In this document: positions 32,701 to 45,960 of the stretch, in pieces
Layout: every line of letters starts with the position of its first letter
Position numbering within the stretch: the first letter of the stretch is position 1
NCBI RefSeq assembly: GCF_963966145.1
Contig: NC_091046.1
Coordinates: 28,768,001 to 28,832,000, forward strand
Origin: Tenebrio molitor
Taxonomy: Eukaryota; Arthropoda; Insecta; Coleoptera; Tenebrionidae
Length of the DNA stretch: 64,000 nt
Direction of reading: 5' to 3'
The notes under the pieces: model-generated
What the model saw: the letters and a program-made list of their open reading frames with translations, nothing else
Databases searched by the model: none
Told to the model about the DNA's origin: nothing
Position numbers and translations under genes: made by a program

Positions 32701-35700
32701 TGTCCTCTTTTAGAACTTATGGCCAATAAAGCTATGAAAGAACGGCATTGGAAACGAATCGCAGCTACGACTGGTTACACATTTGATATTGAATCTCCTA
32801 CATTTACATTAAGAAATGTCATGGAAGCTCCATTGTTACAATTCAAAGACGATGTAGAAGACATTTGCATAAGTGCAGTTAAAGAGAAAGACATTGAGGC
32901 AAAATTAAAACAAGTAATAGCTGATTGGTCTGTTGTCGAATTGTCTTTCTCGCATTTTAAAAGTCGAGGTGAACTGTTATTAAAAGGAACTGAAACTGGA
33001 GAAATTATTATGGCTCTTGAAGATAGTTTAATGATCATGAATTCTTTGTTGAGTAACAGGTAGGTACATTTAACTAACGAAAATTAACGATTTTATTTAA
33101 ATTTATTTAAATTTAAATTATCTCAGATACAACGCACCTTTCAAAAAGGACATTCAAACATGGGTTCACAAGTTGGTAAACACTTCTGAGATTTTAGAGA
33201 AGTGGTTGGTGGTTCAAAATTTATGGGTCTATTTAGAAGCGGTTTTTGTGGGTGGTGATATCGCCAAACAATTACCCGGAGAAGCAAAAAGATTCAATGT
33301 AAGAAATCATTTACCCACTTGTATCTTAATACATTCTATTAAAATTTTGTAGAACATTGACAAGTCGTGGGTAAAAATAATGACAAGAGCTCACGAAATT
33401 CCGAATGCCGTGGAATGTTGCACCGGAGATGAAACAATGGGACAATTGTTACCTCACCTATTAGAACAACTTGAAACTTGTCAAAAGAGTTTAACTGGAT
33501 ATTTAGGTATCTACTTTACAATAACGTTCAAAATTTATTTGCAATACAATATTTTTAGAGTCAAAAAGATTATGTTTTCCAAGATTTTTCTTTATATCTG
33601 ATCCTGTTTTATTGGAAATTTTGGGTCAAAGTTCCGATCCTACATCAATTCAGTCTCATTTGCCCAGTTTGTTTGATGCAGTATACAGAGTGGAATTTGA
33701 TCCGAAAAGACCTGATACTATCATAGCAATGATGTCTGACCTAGGAGAGACGGTTAATTTTGAAAAACCGGTCCAATGTATTGGAGGTGTTGAATTATGG
33801 TTGAACAGTCTTCTTGAAATGGTTAAGGAAACTGTGAAAACTGTAATTGCGGCTCACGCACAACTCTTAACAGATCCAGAATACGATTTCATTCAGGGGT
33901 TTATACCATTCTGCGCGCAGGTACAAACATTAAGATCTGATTTTAGTTTGTAAACAAATGTTTTAAGGCGGGCCTTGTTGGAATTCAAATTTTATGGACC
34001 AAAGAAGCCGAAATTGCTATCCGGAAAGCTAGAGTGGATAGATTTATAATGAAAATTACCAATGCGCGATTCTTGGAACTTCTTAATGCCCTTATTGATT
34101 TGACTTCAAAAGATTTGTCACAAAGAGAAAGAATTAGATACGAAACAATGGTGACCATACATGTTCACCAAAGGTAACCAGCGATAGATAAAAATTTGAA
34201 AATTATAAAATATTATTCTAGGGATATATTTGATACAATTTATAAACTTAAAGTAAAAAGTCTCCTAGATTTTGAATGGCAACAACAATCTAGATTTTAT
34301 TATAATGAGGAAAATGATGACGTGACTGTAAAAATAACGGATGTAATTTTTCTTTATCAAAACGAGTATTTAGGTATTACGGAAAGATTGTGCATAACAC
34401 CATTGACCGACAGATGTTACATTACTTTGGCTCAAGCAATCTGTAAGCAAATTATTTGCACTTCACCAAAACGCTGCTCAATCTCGATGTATTACTGTAG
34501 GGATTAACATGGGAGGTGCTCCTGCTGGTCCAGCTGGAACTGGTAAAACAGAAACTACGAAAGATATGGGAAGAACATTAGGCAAGTTCGTGGTTGTATT
34601 CAATTGTTCGGATCAAATGGATTTTCGAGGTCTAGGAAGAATATTTAAAGTAAATTTGGAAATAGCTAATGTTCTTTATTTACTTTTTTTTAAATTAAGG
34701 GTTTAGCTCAATCGGGAACGTGGGGTTGTTTCGATGAGTTCAATCGCATAGAATTACCAGTACTTTCAGTAGCGGCTCAACAAATTTACATCGTACTGAT
34801 AGCAAGAAAAGAAAGAAAGTCGACTTTTATATTCATGTGAAAAAGTATTACAATGATTAATGAACAATATCTAAATATTTTTTAAACCGCAGGGATGGTG
34901 ATACCGTAACAATGAATATAGAATTCGGAATATTTTTAACTATGAATCCCGGTTATGCAGGAAGACAAGAACTACCGGAAAATTTAAAAATCATGTTTCG
35001 CAGTGTTGCTATGATGGTGCCAGATCGACAGATTATTATCAGAGTAAAACTGGCATCTTGTGGATTCAAAGATAATATAATATTGGCTCGTAAATTTTTT
35101 ACTCTATATCAGTTATGTGAAGAACAGCTGTCCAAACAGGTAATTAAGCTGTTACTTTTATTTGTGTTTGGAACTAATTTGAGTAATATAGGTTCACTAT
35201 GACTTTGGACTGCGCAATATTTTGTCGGTGTTACGAACCTTAGGAGCACAAAAACGTTCTCATCCTACCGATACAGAAGAAACCATTGTCATGAGAGTTT
35301 TAAGGTGCTATTAATCAACTTTAAAGAATTTATGTTAGATTTTAATTTTTAGAGATATGAATCTCAGCAAACTTATAGATGAAGACGAACCATTATTCCT
35401 TTCATTAATTGAAGACATGTTTCCCGGAATTAAACTGTCGACACATTCGTGGAAAGAATTACAAAAAGCTATCACCAATCAAACTGCTGAAATGGGTATT
35501 ATAAATCATCCACCGTGGAACCTGAAGGTGATTCAACTGTATGAAACTTCTTTAGTAAGGCACGGTCTAATGGTTTTGGGTAAAAAGTCTTAAAATAGTG
35601 CATAATCAGTATTTGTATTTTATCAAAAATCAAGGTCCAACGGGAGCTGGTAAAACACAATGTATGCATTGTTTAATGAAATCTATGACAGAAACAGGAT

Positions 35701-38700
35701 TACCACACAGAGAAATGAGAATGAATCCGAAAGTATAATATTTATTTATTATTAATTTATTATAATGTTATCAAATTCATTGAAAACTTTAAGGCAATAA
35801 CAGCTCCTCAAATGTTTGGAAAATTAGATGTGGCCACCAACGATTGGACGGATGGTATTTTCTCTACTTTGTGGAGACGAACTTTAAAAATTAAAAAGAC
35901 GGATTACTGCTGGTAATAATGGGTTTTAGATGAGTTTAAAAATGTAGTAAACTGAACTCTAAAAATTTGTCAAAGGCAAAATTTCTTTTTTGAAAAGAAT
36001 GCGCTTGTTAAATATAAACTATAATATGTGCCAATAAAAATGCACCACCAAGAAGGGGTCAAGTTACGAAGTCAAAAATTTCACAGTTTATTTCTCTTAA
36101 ATAAAGAAGTAATTGATTTCATTTTGGAAAAAAATTACAGAAATTAGGGGAAAAAATAATAAATTGTCACTTCACCGTGGTTAGTACCTAATACCTACAT
36201 TCCCTAACTCGCTGGGACATGCCCCGAATAAGAGGATCGATTTCTTCTTGAGGTATCTCATTCAAAGCTTGCTGTAGGTGCTGTGGCAGCTCCTCCAAAC
36301 TGTTTGCTTGTTGAGGAAAACATCTTAAACCTAGACCCATGATATCCCATATGGGATTTAAATCCAGCGACCGAGTTCGCCAAGGAAGAATTTCTACCTC
36401 TGCTTGTTGCAGAAAGGTCCTACTAATTTGTGTGATATGGGGTCGGGTATTATCTTGCTGGAAAACTACTCCAGCGCGTTCATTTAGCAAAGGTAACAGA
36501 ACGGGTCTTAAGATCCCATCGATATACCGATGCGCATTTAATCTGTCTTCGATATAGACCAAAGGATCTGTACCCAATGCCAATGGAACCCCATACCATA
36601 ACACCTGGTGTTCCACCGCCATGGCCTCGTACAATAAACTCCAAAATAGGTCTCTCTCCACGGAATCTTCTAATCATTTGACGGCTGTCATTTTGCCACA
36701 AACAAAACAGGGATTCGTCATTAAACATTACTTGATCTCATTCATCGACATCGACACGGCCGGTAGGAGTGAAGAGCAAACGATGCAATACGTGATAAAT
36801 GGTTCGGAGTGGCACCCTTTGTCTTAGGTCTCTTACCCAATCCACTCCAATTGCAACTGAAGGGTGAAACCTATCTCTTAGAGCCAATTGACTGAGACGG
36901 TGACCTTCACGTTCGTTGGTTCTTCTAGGGCGTCCACTTCCTGGTCGACGGTGTTAGATGCGTTCTTCAGCCCACCATGACCATGCTCGAAGAACCGCGG
37001 AATGGCTTTGGTTCAAACACAGCGCTATTTCACGAAACGAGAAACCCGCTTCGTGCATGCCGACAATTCGCCCCCTTTGTATTTCCAGGCATTTATGCTT
37101 TCGCAAAAAATACAGACTACTCTGACGCTCCAGTTTAAAGAATTACTGATAACCAGTGCCTATCTTTTTCAGGACGACTCTCAAAAAAACCGAAGATTAA
37201 CTTTTTTTTTGGGTCGTTTTTATCATCAACTCCTAAGATTTGGTAAAAATTTCGACTTTGTAACTTTATCCCTTCTGATTTTTATTGGCACATAATGTAT
37301 ACCTGTAGAAAATTCTTTAATAATTTAATAATTATATTTTCCACAGTATTCGTAAGAGACTAGCCAATGCAGACAATCATTAGTAACATTATTTGTTTAG
37401 TTATTAAATTTTATTTTTACATTATGTTAGGTTGGTCTTGGATGGTCCCGTCGATGCTGTGTGGATCGAAAATCTTAATTCTGTATTAGACGATAACAAG
37501 ACATTAACACTCGCTAACGGGGATCGCATCGTAATGGCTGTCAATGCAAAATTAGTTTTCGAACCTGACAATGTAGATAACGCCAGTCCCGCCACGATAT
37601 CCCGCATGGGTATGGTGTTTATGAGTTCATCTGTACTCCCATGGAGTCCCATATTAGAAGTAAATTGACATCAAACAATGTTCTAAACTTACGTAATATT
37701 TTTTTAGGCTTGGTTGAAAACCAGATCTCAACAAGAGGGTGATGTATTCAGAATTGTTTTCGGAAAAATCTACGAAGAACTCCATTCTTTTGTACAAGTT
37801 AGACTTAAAGCCAAGATGAAAATAACTGAAGCTCTGTATATTCGTCAGTGTTACGATGTATTAGCCGGAATTTTAGACACTGGAGATGAGACAAGTAAAT
37901 CGGCCCATGACATTTAACGTCATAATCATAAAATAATATTACAGAAGTGTGGACTGACAAACAACTGGAACGGTTAGTTTTATTTTCAATTATGTGGTCT
38001 GTTGGAGCTGTGTTAGAACTGGAAGACAGAAGTAAAATGGAGCAGTTTGTTACAACTCATCCATCAAAACTTGACTGGCCAAAATGTGGTGAAAATGAAA
38101 CAATTTTTGAATACGTTGTTAATCCAAAAACTGGAACGTGGCAGCACTGGTCCGATCGAGTGGAGCAATTTGTGTATCCAACAGACACTGTACTAGAATT
38201 TATCAACATTTTAGTACCCAACGTTGATAACGTCAGAACAGCATTTTTAATTGATACTATCGCAAAACAGAATAAGGCAGTTTTATTAATTGGTAATTTC
38301 ACTTTTACTTGGTAAAAGAACTGTAAACACATCTAACAAGTTCACATTTAATTTTTAGGAGAACAAGGAACGGCCAAAACAGTAATGATAAAAGGTTATA
38401 CGCAACAATTTGATCCTGAATATAAATTAAGTAAATGTTTTAATTTTTCTTCTGCCACTACTCCAAACATGGTTCAGGTAAAACTGTGCAATTTTTTGTA
38501 ATATATTCATAGTTTTTCCAACAAATTTATAGCGAATAATAGAATCATATGTCGATAAAAGAGTTGGGACAACTTATGGTCCCCCTGCTGGTAAAACTTT
38601 AACAGTATTTATTGATGACATTAATATGCCCGTCATTAATGATTGGGGTGACCAAATAACCAACGAAATTGTACGCCAAGTTATGGAGTGTGGAGGGTTC

Positions 38701-41700
38701 TACAGTTTAGATAAGCCAGGAGATTTTTCGTCAATTGTTGATGTTATGTTCCTTGCAGCAATGATACATCCAGGAGGTGGAAGAAATGATATTCCTCACC
38801 GATTAAAAAGACAATTCTGTGTTTTCAATTGCGCTTTACCTAGCGTCAAAGCAATGGATGTAATTTTTAGTAAGTTAATGATAACACAACAACACAACAA
38901 GATAAAATTCTAATGTTCTTATTTTTGTAGAACAAATTGCTTGTGGCTATTTTTGTGTAGAAAGATTTGAACAAGAAATTGTTGATTTTATTCCTAGACT
39001 TGTACCACTTACTAGAAATATTTGGCAACAAACAAAAATCAAGATGCTACCTACACCAGCTAAATTTCATTACGTGTTTAATTTAAGAGATCTCTCACGA
39101 ATTTGGCAAGGAATTTTGACTGTTCAACGATTAGAATGTCAAAATCTTGTTTCGCTGCTGAAATTGTGGCAGCACGAGTGTATAAGAGTTATTGCCGATA
39201 GGTCTTAGACTTTAAAAAAATTAAATTAATAATGTAATAATTTAAATACTTACTGCAGGTTTACAAAAGCCAAAGAAAGAGACTGGTTTTTACATTTGCT
39301 AAAAACTGAAGCAAGGAAAGAACTTGAAGATGATTACGAATATTATACAGAAGACGTTACTTACTGGGTCGATTTTCTTCGAGATCCACCCGAAGCAACA
39401 GGTGACGAACCTGAAGATTTTTCTTTTGATGCACCAAAAATATATGAAGAAGTGCCTAGCTGGGAATTTTTGAAAGAAAAATTATTTGGTATTTACAATC
39501 TACAATTTAAAACGTGTACACATTTAAGTTTTAAATTGTTCAGGTTTCATGGATCAATACAACGAGCAAGTCAGGGGTGCAGCAATGGATCTAGTACTTT
39601 TCCATGACGCCATGGTTCATTTAATGATAATTTCTCGAATTGTCAGAACAGCAAGAGGAAATGCATTATTAGTAGGTGTTGGAGGTTCAGGAAAACAGAG
39701 CCTTACAAGGCTGGCTTCTTTTATCGCAAATTATAAAACTTTCCAAATTCAGCTCACGAGGTCTTGAATGGTCTAGATTTTTGTGATAATTTTAATAAAA
39801 CGTTAAAATCCTTTTAGATCCTATAACGTAGGAAACTTAATGGAAGACATGAAATATCTTTATCGTGTCGCAGGATTTGAAGGAAAAGGAATATCATTTA
39901 TTTTCACCGATAATGAAATTAAAGATGAAACATTTCTTGAAAGCCTTAATAATATTTTAAGTTCCGGTGAAATAGCAAATTTATTTGCCAAAGATGAAAT
40001 CGATGAAATACAAACAGATTTAATTCCGGTAATGAAGAAAGTCTTGCCCAAAAAGGCTCCAACTGGTGACAATTTGTACGAATTTTTCATCGGTAGAGCT
40101 AGATCTAATTTACACGTAGTACTTTGCTTTTCACCGGTATGTTTAAATGAAATTAGTAACAGTTTTTCAACAATAAGATATTTAACAGGTGGGTGAAAAA
40201 TTCAGAAGCAGAGCGTTGAAATTCCCTGGCTTGATTTCTGGTTGTACGATTGACTGGTTCTTTAGATGGCCCAGAGATGCCTTGATCGAAGTATCAGAAC
40301 ATTTCTTAAACAAATTCGACGTGGTATCTACACCAGAAACCAAACAAGAATTAATATACGTAATGGGCGAAATACAAGATTATGTAGCTTTAACTTGTAA
40401 TAGTTATTTTGATAAGTATATTAGAAAATTTCACAAAAAGAAAGAAACGTTACGAACTTTTTTTTTAGGTTCCGTCGAAGAGCGTACGTTACCCCAAAAA
40501 CATTTATATCTTTCTTGGAAACCTATAAAACATTGTATACAAAAAAATTAAATAACATAGGGGAAATGGATGTAAGAATGCGTACTGGTCTAACTAAATT
40601 AGTAGAGGCTCAACAGAACGTCGATGAATTAAAGAAGGAACTTATTGTAAAAGAACAAGAAATGAAAGTGGCGACAGACGCTGCGGAAAAAGTATTGGAC
40701 GAAGTACTGGCAGCTTCGGAAATCACTAACAAAATTAAAGAAGAAGCAACTATTGTAAAGGACAAAGCTGAAGGACTCGTAGCCATAATTAGCGTGGATC
40801 AACAGGAAGCCGAGAAAAAGCTGCTTGCAGCAAAACCAGCATTAGATGCTGCAGAAGCTGCTTTACTGGTAATTATTATTATCATCAAAGAAAACTGAAC
40901 CTAGACTAATCAGAATTATTTAGACAATTAAATCCGCTGATATAGCGACGGTCAGAAAATTAGGAAAGCCTCCATATCTGATTACACTGATTATGGATGC
41001 AGTATTAATTTACTTTAAACGAAGACTTGATTCTATTAAACCAGATTATGAAAAAAACTTTTTTGCTTCATCTTGGAATGAATCACTGAAGGTTAACAAA
41101 TTGTTTATAAAAAATTTATTTTGAATACATGTATGTCATTATTTATTAAGGTTATGGCAGATACAAAGTTTTTAAACAAATTGCAAGAATATCCCAAAGA
41201 CACAATTAATGGAGAAATAGTGGATTTACTTCAACCTTATTTTGCTTATCCCCTTTATACGTACGAAAGTGCTAAAACAGCTTGTGGAAATGTAGCCGGC
41301 TTAATTTCTTGGACGGTTGCAATGGCTGCGTTTTTTGAAGTCAATCGAGAAGTTTTGCCATTGAAGGTAATGTTAGTTGTAATATCGCAAAAGTTTTGTT
41401 AACGAAACGATTCTAAGGCAAACTTAGCAGTTCAACAAGCGAAACTCGACAAGGCACAAGCTGAATTGTCTAAAGCAATGGAGCTGTTAGCCGAAAAGGA
41501 AGAAGAAGTGCGGCAATGTCAAATACTGTACGAAGAAGCAATGAGACATAAACAAGTTTGTTGCATATTTATATTAGACTTGCGTCTATAAAGTTTTAAT
41601 CTAAAACAAATTTAGGAAGTTTTTGATGATGCTATGAAAGTGAAAAATAAAATGGATTCAGCTAGTGCACTTATCGATGGTTTAGCGGGTGAAAGGATTC

Positions 41701-44700
41701 GTTGGACAGAGCAATTGGCTCAGTTCAAAGCCGAAACTGACAGACTGATTGGTGATGTAGTATTGCTGGTCGGATTTCTCAGTTATTCAGGTCCATTCAA
41801 TCAAGAATTTCGAACCAACATGCAAAAGTTTTGGCTAGAAGTCGTGCTCAAACATAAGATACCAGTAACGATGAGCTTAAATTTGATTGATAGTCTTACC
41901 GATACGGCAACTGTACATTAAACGTAGATACATATTTGGGAAAACAATATTCATAAAACAATTTTAGATAGGCGAATGGAATTTGCAAGGTCTTCCTACT
42001 GATGAACTCTCGATACAAAATGGTATCATTGTCACTTCTGCTTCGAGATTTCCATTACTGATAGATCCACAAAGTCAAGGAAAGTATTGGGTTAAAGCAA
42101 AAGAAAAAGAGAATCATTTACTAGTTACTGGGCTTAATCACAAATACTTCAGAAATCACATAGAAGACGCCGTTTCTTTAGGATATCCAATGATCGTTGA
42201 GGACATTAACGAAGAACTGGATCCTGTTTTAGATAATGTATTAGAAAAAAATCATATTAAAGTTGGGTCAACGTTTAAAGTAAAGGTAGGAGATAAAGAA
42301 GTCGATGTACACCCGTCTTTCAGAATGTATATCACTACTAAACTTGCTAATCCGTCATATACGCCTGAAATATTTGCAAGAACCTCAGTTATAGATTTCA
42401 CAGTTACAATGAAAGGATTAGAAGATCAATTATTAGGAAGGGTTATTTTAACAGAAAAGAAAGAATTAGAATCCGAAAGAACCAATCTAATACGTGATGC
42501 TACTGCTAATAGAAGAAAAATGCAAGAACTAGAAGCTAACTTACTTTATAAATTAACAACAGTGCAAGGGTCACTTTTAGATGATCCTACTGTCATAGAC
42601 GTGTTGAACGTTACAAGAAATACAGCTAGTGAAATACGTGAGAAACTGGCTATCGCGAAAGATACAGAAATTAAAATTAACGCAGCCAGAGAAGAATTTA
42701 GGTTTGTTATTAATTTGACACAATGCATGCTTCAATACTTATTTATAGGCCAGTGGCTACAAGAGGAAGTGTTCTATATTTTCTAGTGGTTAGCATGGCA
42801 ATGGTGAACAATATGTATCAAACATCTCTAGTACAGTTCCTAGAAAGATTTGATATATCGATGTTTAGATCAGAAAAGAGCAACATAACTTCAAAGCGGA
42901 TCGTCTTTATTATAGACTATTTAACATACGAAATATTTAAATATAAGTCACGGGGTTTATACGAGAAACACAAGTACATGTTCGTACTTTTGATGTGCTT
43001 AAAAATTGATCTGGAACGAGAACATATAACTCATGAAGAATTTCAAAATTTTATAAAGGGGGGAGCAGCGCTAGATCTTAACGCGTGCCCTCCAAAACCA
43101 GCAAAGTGGATTACAGACATGACATGGTTAAATTTGGTAGAATTATCGAAACTACGTCACTTTCAGTATATCGTTCAACAAGTGACGGCAAACGATAAAC
43201 TTTGGAAATCTTGGTTTGATAAAAACGCACCCGAGGAAGCCGTGGTTCCTGATGGATATAATAATTTAGATACATTTCGAAAATTACTACTTATTCGGTA
43301 CGTTTGAGAGTTTGATTAAATAGTACATAAACTCCATTCAAAAATCAAAAAACCACCACCTGTTGCTTTAGGTTGGTAAAATTTAAATTATTTAAAAAAC
43401 TCTGGGTAATTATTTTTTCATACTATGTTGGTAACTGTAAATTATGATATTTATTTGATTCAAAATAAAATTCAATTGCTTTGAATTTCGTTCAAATTGT
43501 TTAATTATTGCTCAGCATGTTTCATTTATTGATTCTTATTATTTTTACTTAAACATGCCCAGGAAAACAAGACACTTAATAAACATTTACATTTACAGTG
43601 CCTGGTGTCCTGATCGCACAGTAACGCAAGCCACAAAGTATTTGGCCAACTCGCTGGGACAGAAATTTGCTGAACCTGTAATTTTAAATCTAGAAACTCT
43701 CTTTTACGAATCCCGGTCTTTAACACCTATCATATGTTTTCTGAGTATTGGATCCGATCCCACACCTTATATAGAACAACTTGCTAAACGATTAGAAACA
43801 AAAGTAAAGTCAATTTCAATGGGCCAAGGTCAAGAAGTACATGCCAGAAAACTTTTGACTCAAGCTATGGCTGAGGTTTTTAAACTGTGCTTTTAAATAG
43901 TTTTTTCTTATAAAAGGTTTTAGGGTTTTTGGGCAATGTTACAAAACTGTCACCTTTCTTTAGACTACATGCAGGAAGTTCTAAGTCAATTTTTGGAACT
44001 AGAAAAAGGAGTTGGCACATTCCACCAAGATTTTCGACTATGGATTACTACTGAAGTACACGAAAATTTTCCAATTAGTTTACTACAGTTATGTATAAAA
44101 TTCACAAATGAAGCTCCTTCTGGTACATTTATTTATGATTTTTCTACACTGTAATAACTTTTTTTTTTGTTGTGAAGGCATTCGTGCTGGACTACAACGT
44201 ACATACACTTCAATGAATCAAGATATGTTAGATTATTCAGACGCCTGGCAATACATTCCTTTAATATATGCCATATCATTTTTACATACAGTAGTTCAAG
44301 AACGAAGAAAATATGGACCCCTTGGTTGGAACATTCCTTACGAATTTAATTCAGCTGATTGGTTAGCTAGCTGCTTGTTTGTTCAAAATCATCTTGACGA
44401 TTTAGATCCTAAGAGGGGAGTAAGTTGGCCCACTGTTAGGTAAGATGAGTGAAACAATTGTTATTAACATTTACATGAATAATACATTTTAGGTATATGC
44501 TAGGAGAAGTACACTATGGAGGTCGAGTTACCGACGATTTCGATAAAAGGCTCTTAAACACTTTCTGTAAAGTATGGTTCCATGACGACATGTTTCACGA
44601 TGACTTTGTCTTCTATGAGGGATATAAAATAGTCAAATTTAAAAACGTTTCAGAATACGTGAGTCACATTGACACATTCGCTACCAACGATCCTCCACAA

Positions 44701-45960
44701 GTCTATGGACTTCATCCAAATGCGGATATAACGTACATTAATATTAAATCATTCACATAGTTGTTTCTAGTTTGCATTGCTTTTCAGTTATCAAACAAAC
44801 ACAATCAGCGACATGTTTTATGTAATGGTATCCATTCAGCCAAAAGAAGCAGGAACCGGTGGAGGGGAAACTAGAGAAGATGCAGTAACAAATCATGCAA
44901 AAGATATGCTAGAAAAACTTCCGGCTAATTATGATCCGTATGAAGTGAAAGATAGGTAAATATAATACAAAGTTCCATTAAAAAAGTAATAAAAGGATAA
45001 CGCAGATTAAAAATTATGGGTCACCTAAATCCCTTAAATATTTTTTTGCGTCAAGAAATTGACAGAATGCAGAAAGTGATAACGAACGTCAGAACAACAT
45101 TGAAAGATTTGTTATTAGCTATCGAAGGAATCATAATAATGAATGAAGTTGGTGATATTTTATTTTTTTAATACTCTTATTTAGAAAGTCTATTTTAGTC
45201 TTTAAGAGATGCTTTAGACAACATTTATGATGCTCGTGTTCCATTTGTTTGGAGAAGAGGATCATGGACGGCAAATACACTTGGATTTTGGTTTACAGAA
45301 CTGTTAGACAGGAACGCTCAGTTCAACACCTGGTGCTTTGGAGGAAGACCCTTAACCTTCTGGATGGCAGGATTTTTTAATCCTCAAGGTAAGATACTTA
45401 TTAAATTGCATCATTTTTTTAATGTAAAAAGACGGTAAGGTTTCCTTACGGCAATGAAACAAGAAGTAGCACGAGCTCATAAAGGATGGGCTTTGGACCA
45501 AGTTAAATTACAAAATATAGTGACAAAAAATACAAGAGAAGAAATTATGGCACCCCCAATTGTAAGATTTTATGGCACAAAAATATTATCTGTAAGATTT
45601 AATGAAATATATATTAGGAGGGAGTTTATGTTTATGGACTACTTCTTGATGGAGCTGGTTGGGACAGAAGAAATGCCCGACTAAATGAATCAATAAACAA
45701 AGTATTGTATACTGTCATTCCCGTTGTGCATATTTTTGCCCAGTACGGAGCGGAACCAAAATTAACAACACTCTATGTCGTACGTTCTGTAAATTAAATG
45801 AAAGAAAACAAACATATTAAGTATTCTTTTTCAGTGCCCCGTTTATAAAAAAGTAAGAAGAACCGATTTAAATTATATCACGAGTCTGTTTCTTCAAACA
45901 ATAAAATCACCAGAACATTGGGTTCTTCGTGGAGTTGCTCTACTCTGTGATACACAATAA
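26721..45960 (+). CDS. DNAH5/8-like: Axonemal outer-arm dynein heavy chain, DNAH5/DNAH8 group
   Basis: This is the motor subunit of the outer arm in motile cilia or sperm flagella; it hydrolyses ATP to slide doublet microtubules. Sixty exons joined by hand give 4603 residues, in phase at every GT-AG junction and close to the family length. Order: tail region (exons 1-19); linker (about residues 1340-1760); AAA1 P-loop GPAGTGKT at 1959-1966 with Walker B CFDEFNR at 2009-2015; AAA2 GPTGAGKT at 2241; AAA3 GEQGTAKT at 2568; AAA4 GVGGSGKQ at 2931; coiled coil 1 (about 3150-3274); microtubule-binding tip (3275-3402); coiled coil 2; AAA5, AAA6 and the C-terminal domain ending HWVLRGVALLCD. The group assignment is from recall; Drosophila kl-3 and CG9492 belong to it, and a beta-type heavy chain is less likely. 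The start at 26721 opens a clean exon, but an upstream non-coding exon is possible. Expression in ciliated neurons or testis is inferred. Confidence 0.93.
36027..37292 (-). mobile_element. Tc1-like element in dynein intron 33, antisense
   Basis: The ends TGTGCCAATAAAAATGC and CTGATTTTTATTGGCACA pair, with subterminal matches AAGTTACGAAGTC and GACTTTGTAACTT. TA flanks both ends (36025-36026, 37293-37294). The host intron is 1518 bp, while most introns of this gene are 45-60 bp. The single transposase gene runs on the minus strand, opposite to dynein. Confidence 0.88.
36188..37110 (-). pseudogene. Tc1-like transposase, inactive
   Basis: On the minus strand the N-terminal helix-turn-helix region reads RGRIVGMHEAGFSFREIALC, followed by RRPGSGRPRRTNER. 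The catalytic core follows: VMFNDESLFCL (first D), GVMVWGSIG, FQQDNTRPHI (second D) and SLDLNPIWDIMG. In this family the last motif normally reads NPIE-x-x-WD, so three residues including the third catalytic acid are missing (a 9-bp in-frame deletion near 36345). A stop near 36960, another near 36735 and a frameshift near 36560 also break it. The tail DPLIRGMSQRVREC is intact. Confidence 0.85.
43298..43598. other. Longer dynein intron 50, no insertion recognised
   Basis: At 301 bp this is the second-largest intron of the gene. It is AT-rich and shows no paired ends or coding content. The 5-6 and 7-8 introns (213 and 247 bp) are similar. Confidence 0.5.

Larger units (their letters stand above)
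26721..45960 (+). other. Exon table of the dynein gene
   Basis: Coding exons: 26721-26849, 26927-27149, 27200-27348, 27404-27602, 27657-27820, 28034-28210, 28268-28591, 28839-28982, 29181-29455, 29506-29845, 29895-30021, 30080-30484, 30540-30719, 30770-30923, 30980-31203, 31260-31399, 31451-31631, 31694-31856, 31916-32090, 32142-32560, 32619-33059, 33127-33298, 33353-33506, 33559-33920, 33968-34173, 34222-34442, 34501-34649, 34700-34836, 34893-35139, 35192-35304, 35353-35579, 35635-35732, 35794-35912, 37431-37659, 37708-37894, 37945-38292, 38359-38477, 38533-38869, 38931-39201, 39259-39488, 39544-39760, 39818-40136, 40189-40415, 40469-40868, 40924-41091, 41151-41366, 41418-41555, 41616-41912, 41968-42701, 42749-43297, 43599-43875, 43924-44122, 44178-44439, 44493-44732, 44788-44955, 45006-45147, 45199-45388, 45440-45561, 45618-45779, 45835-45960. 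Sum 13,812 bp. Least certain: the donors after 28591, 39201, 39760 and 45147 (weak consensus) and the 31399 donor, where a site 24 bp later also keeps frame. Confidence 0.85.

Noticed and set aside
40416..40468. Apparent frameshift in the dynein gene at a T-run near 40458
   Set aside because: An intron 40416-40468 (GTATAT...TTTTAG, 53 bp) restores frame exactly and gives DKFRRRAYVTPK, which fits the family; no shift is needed.
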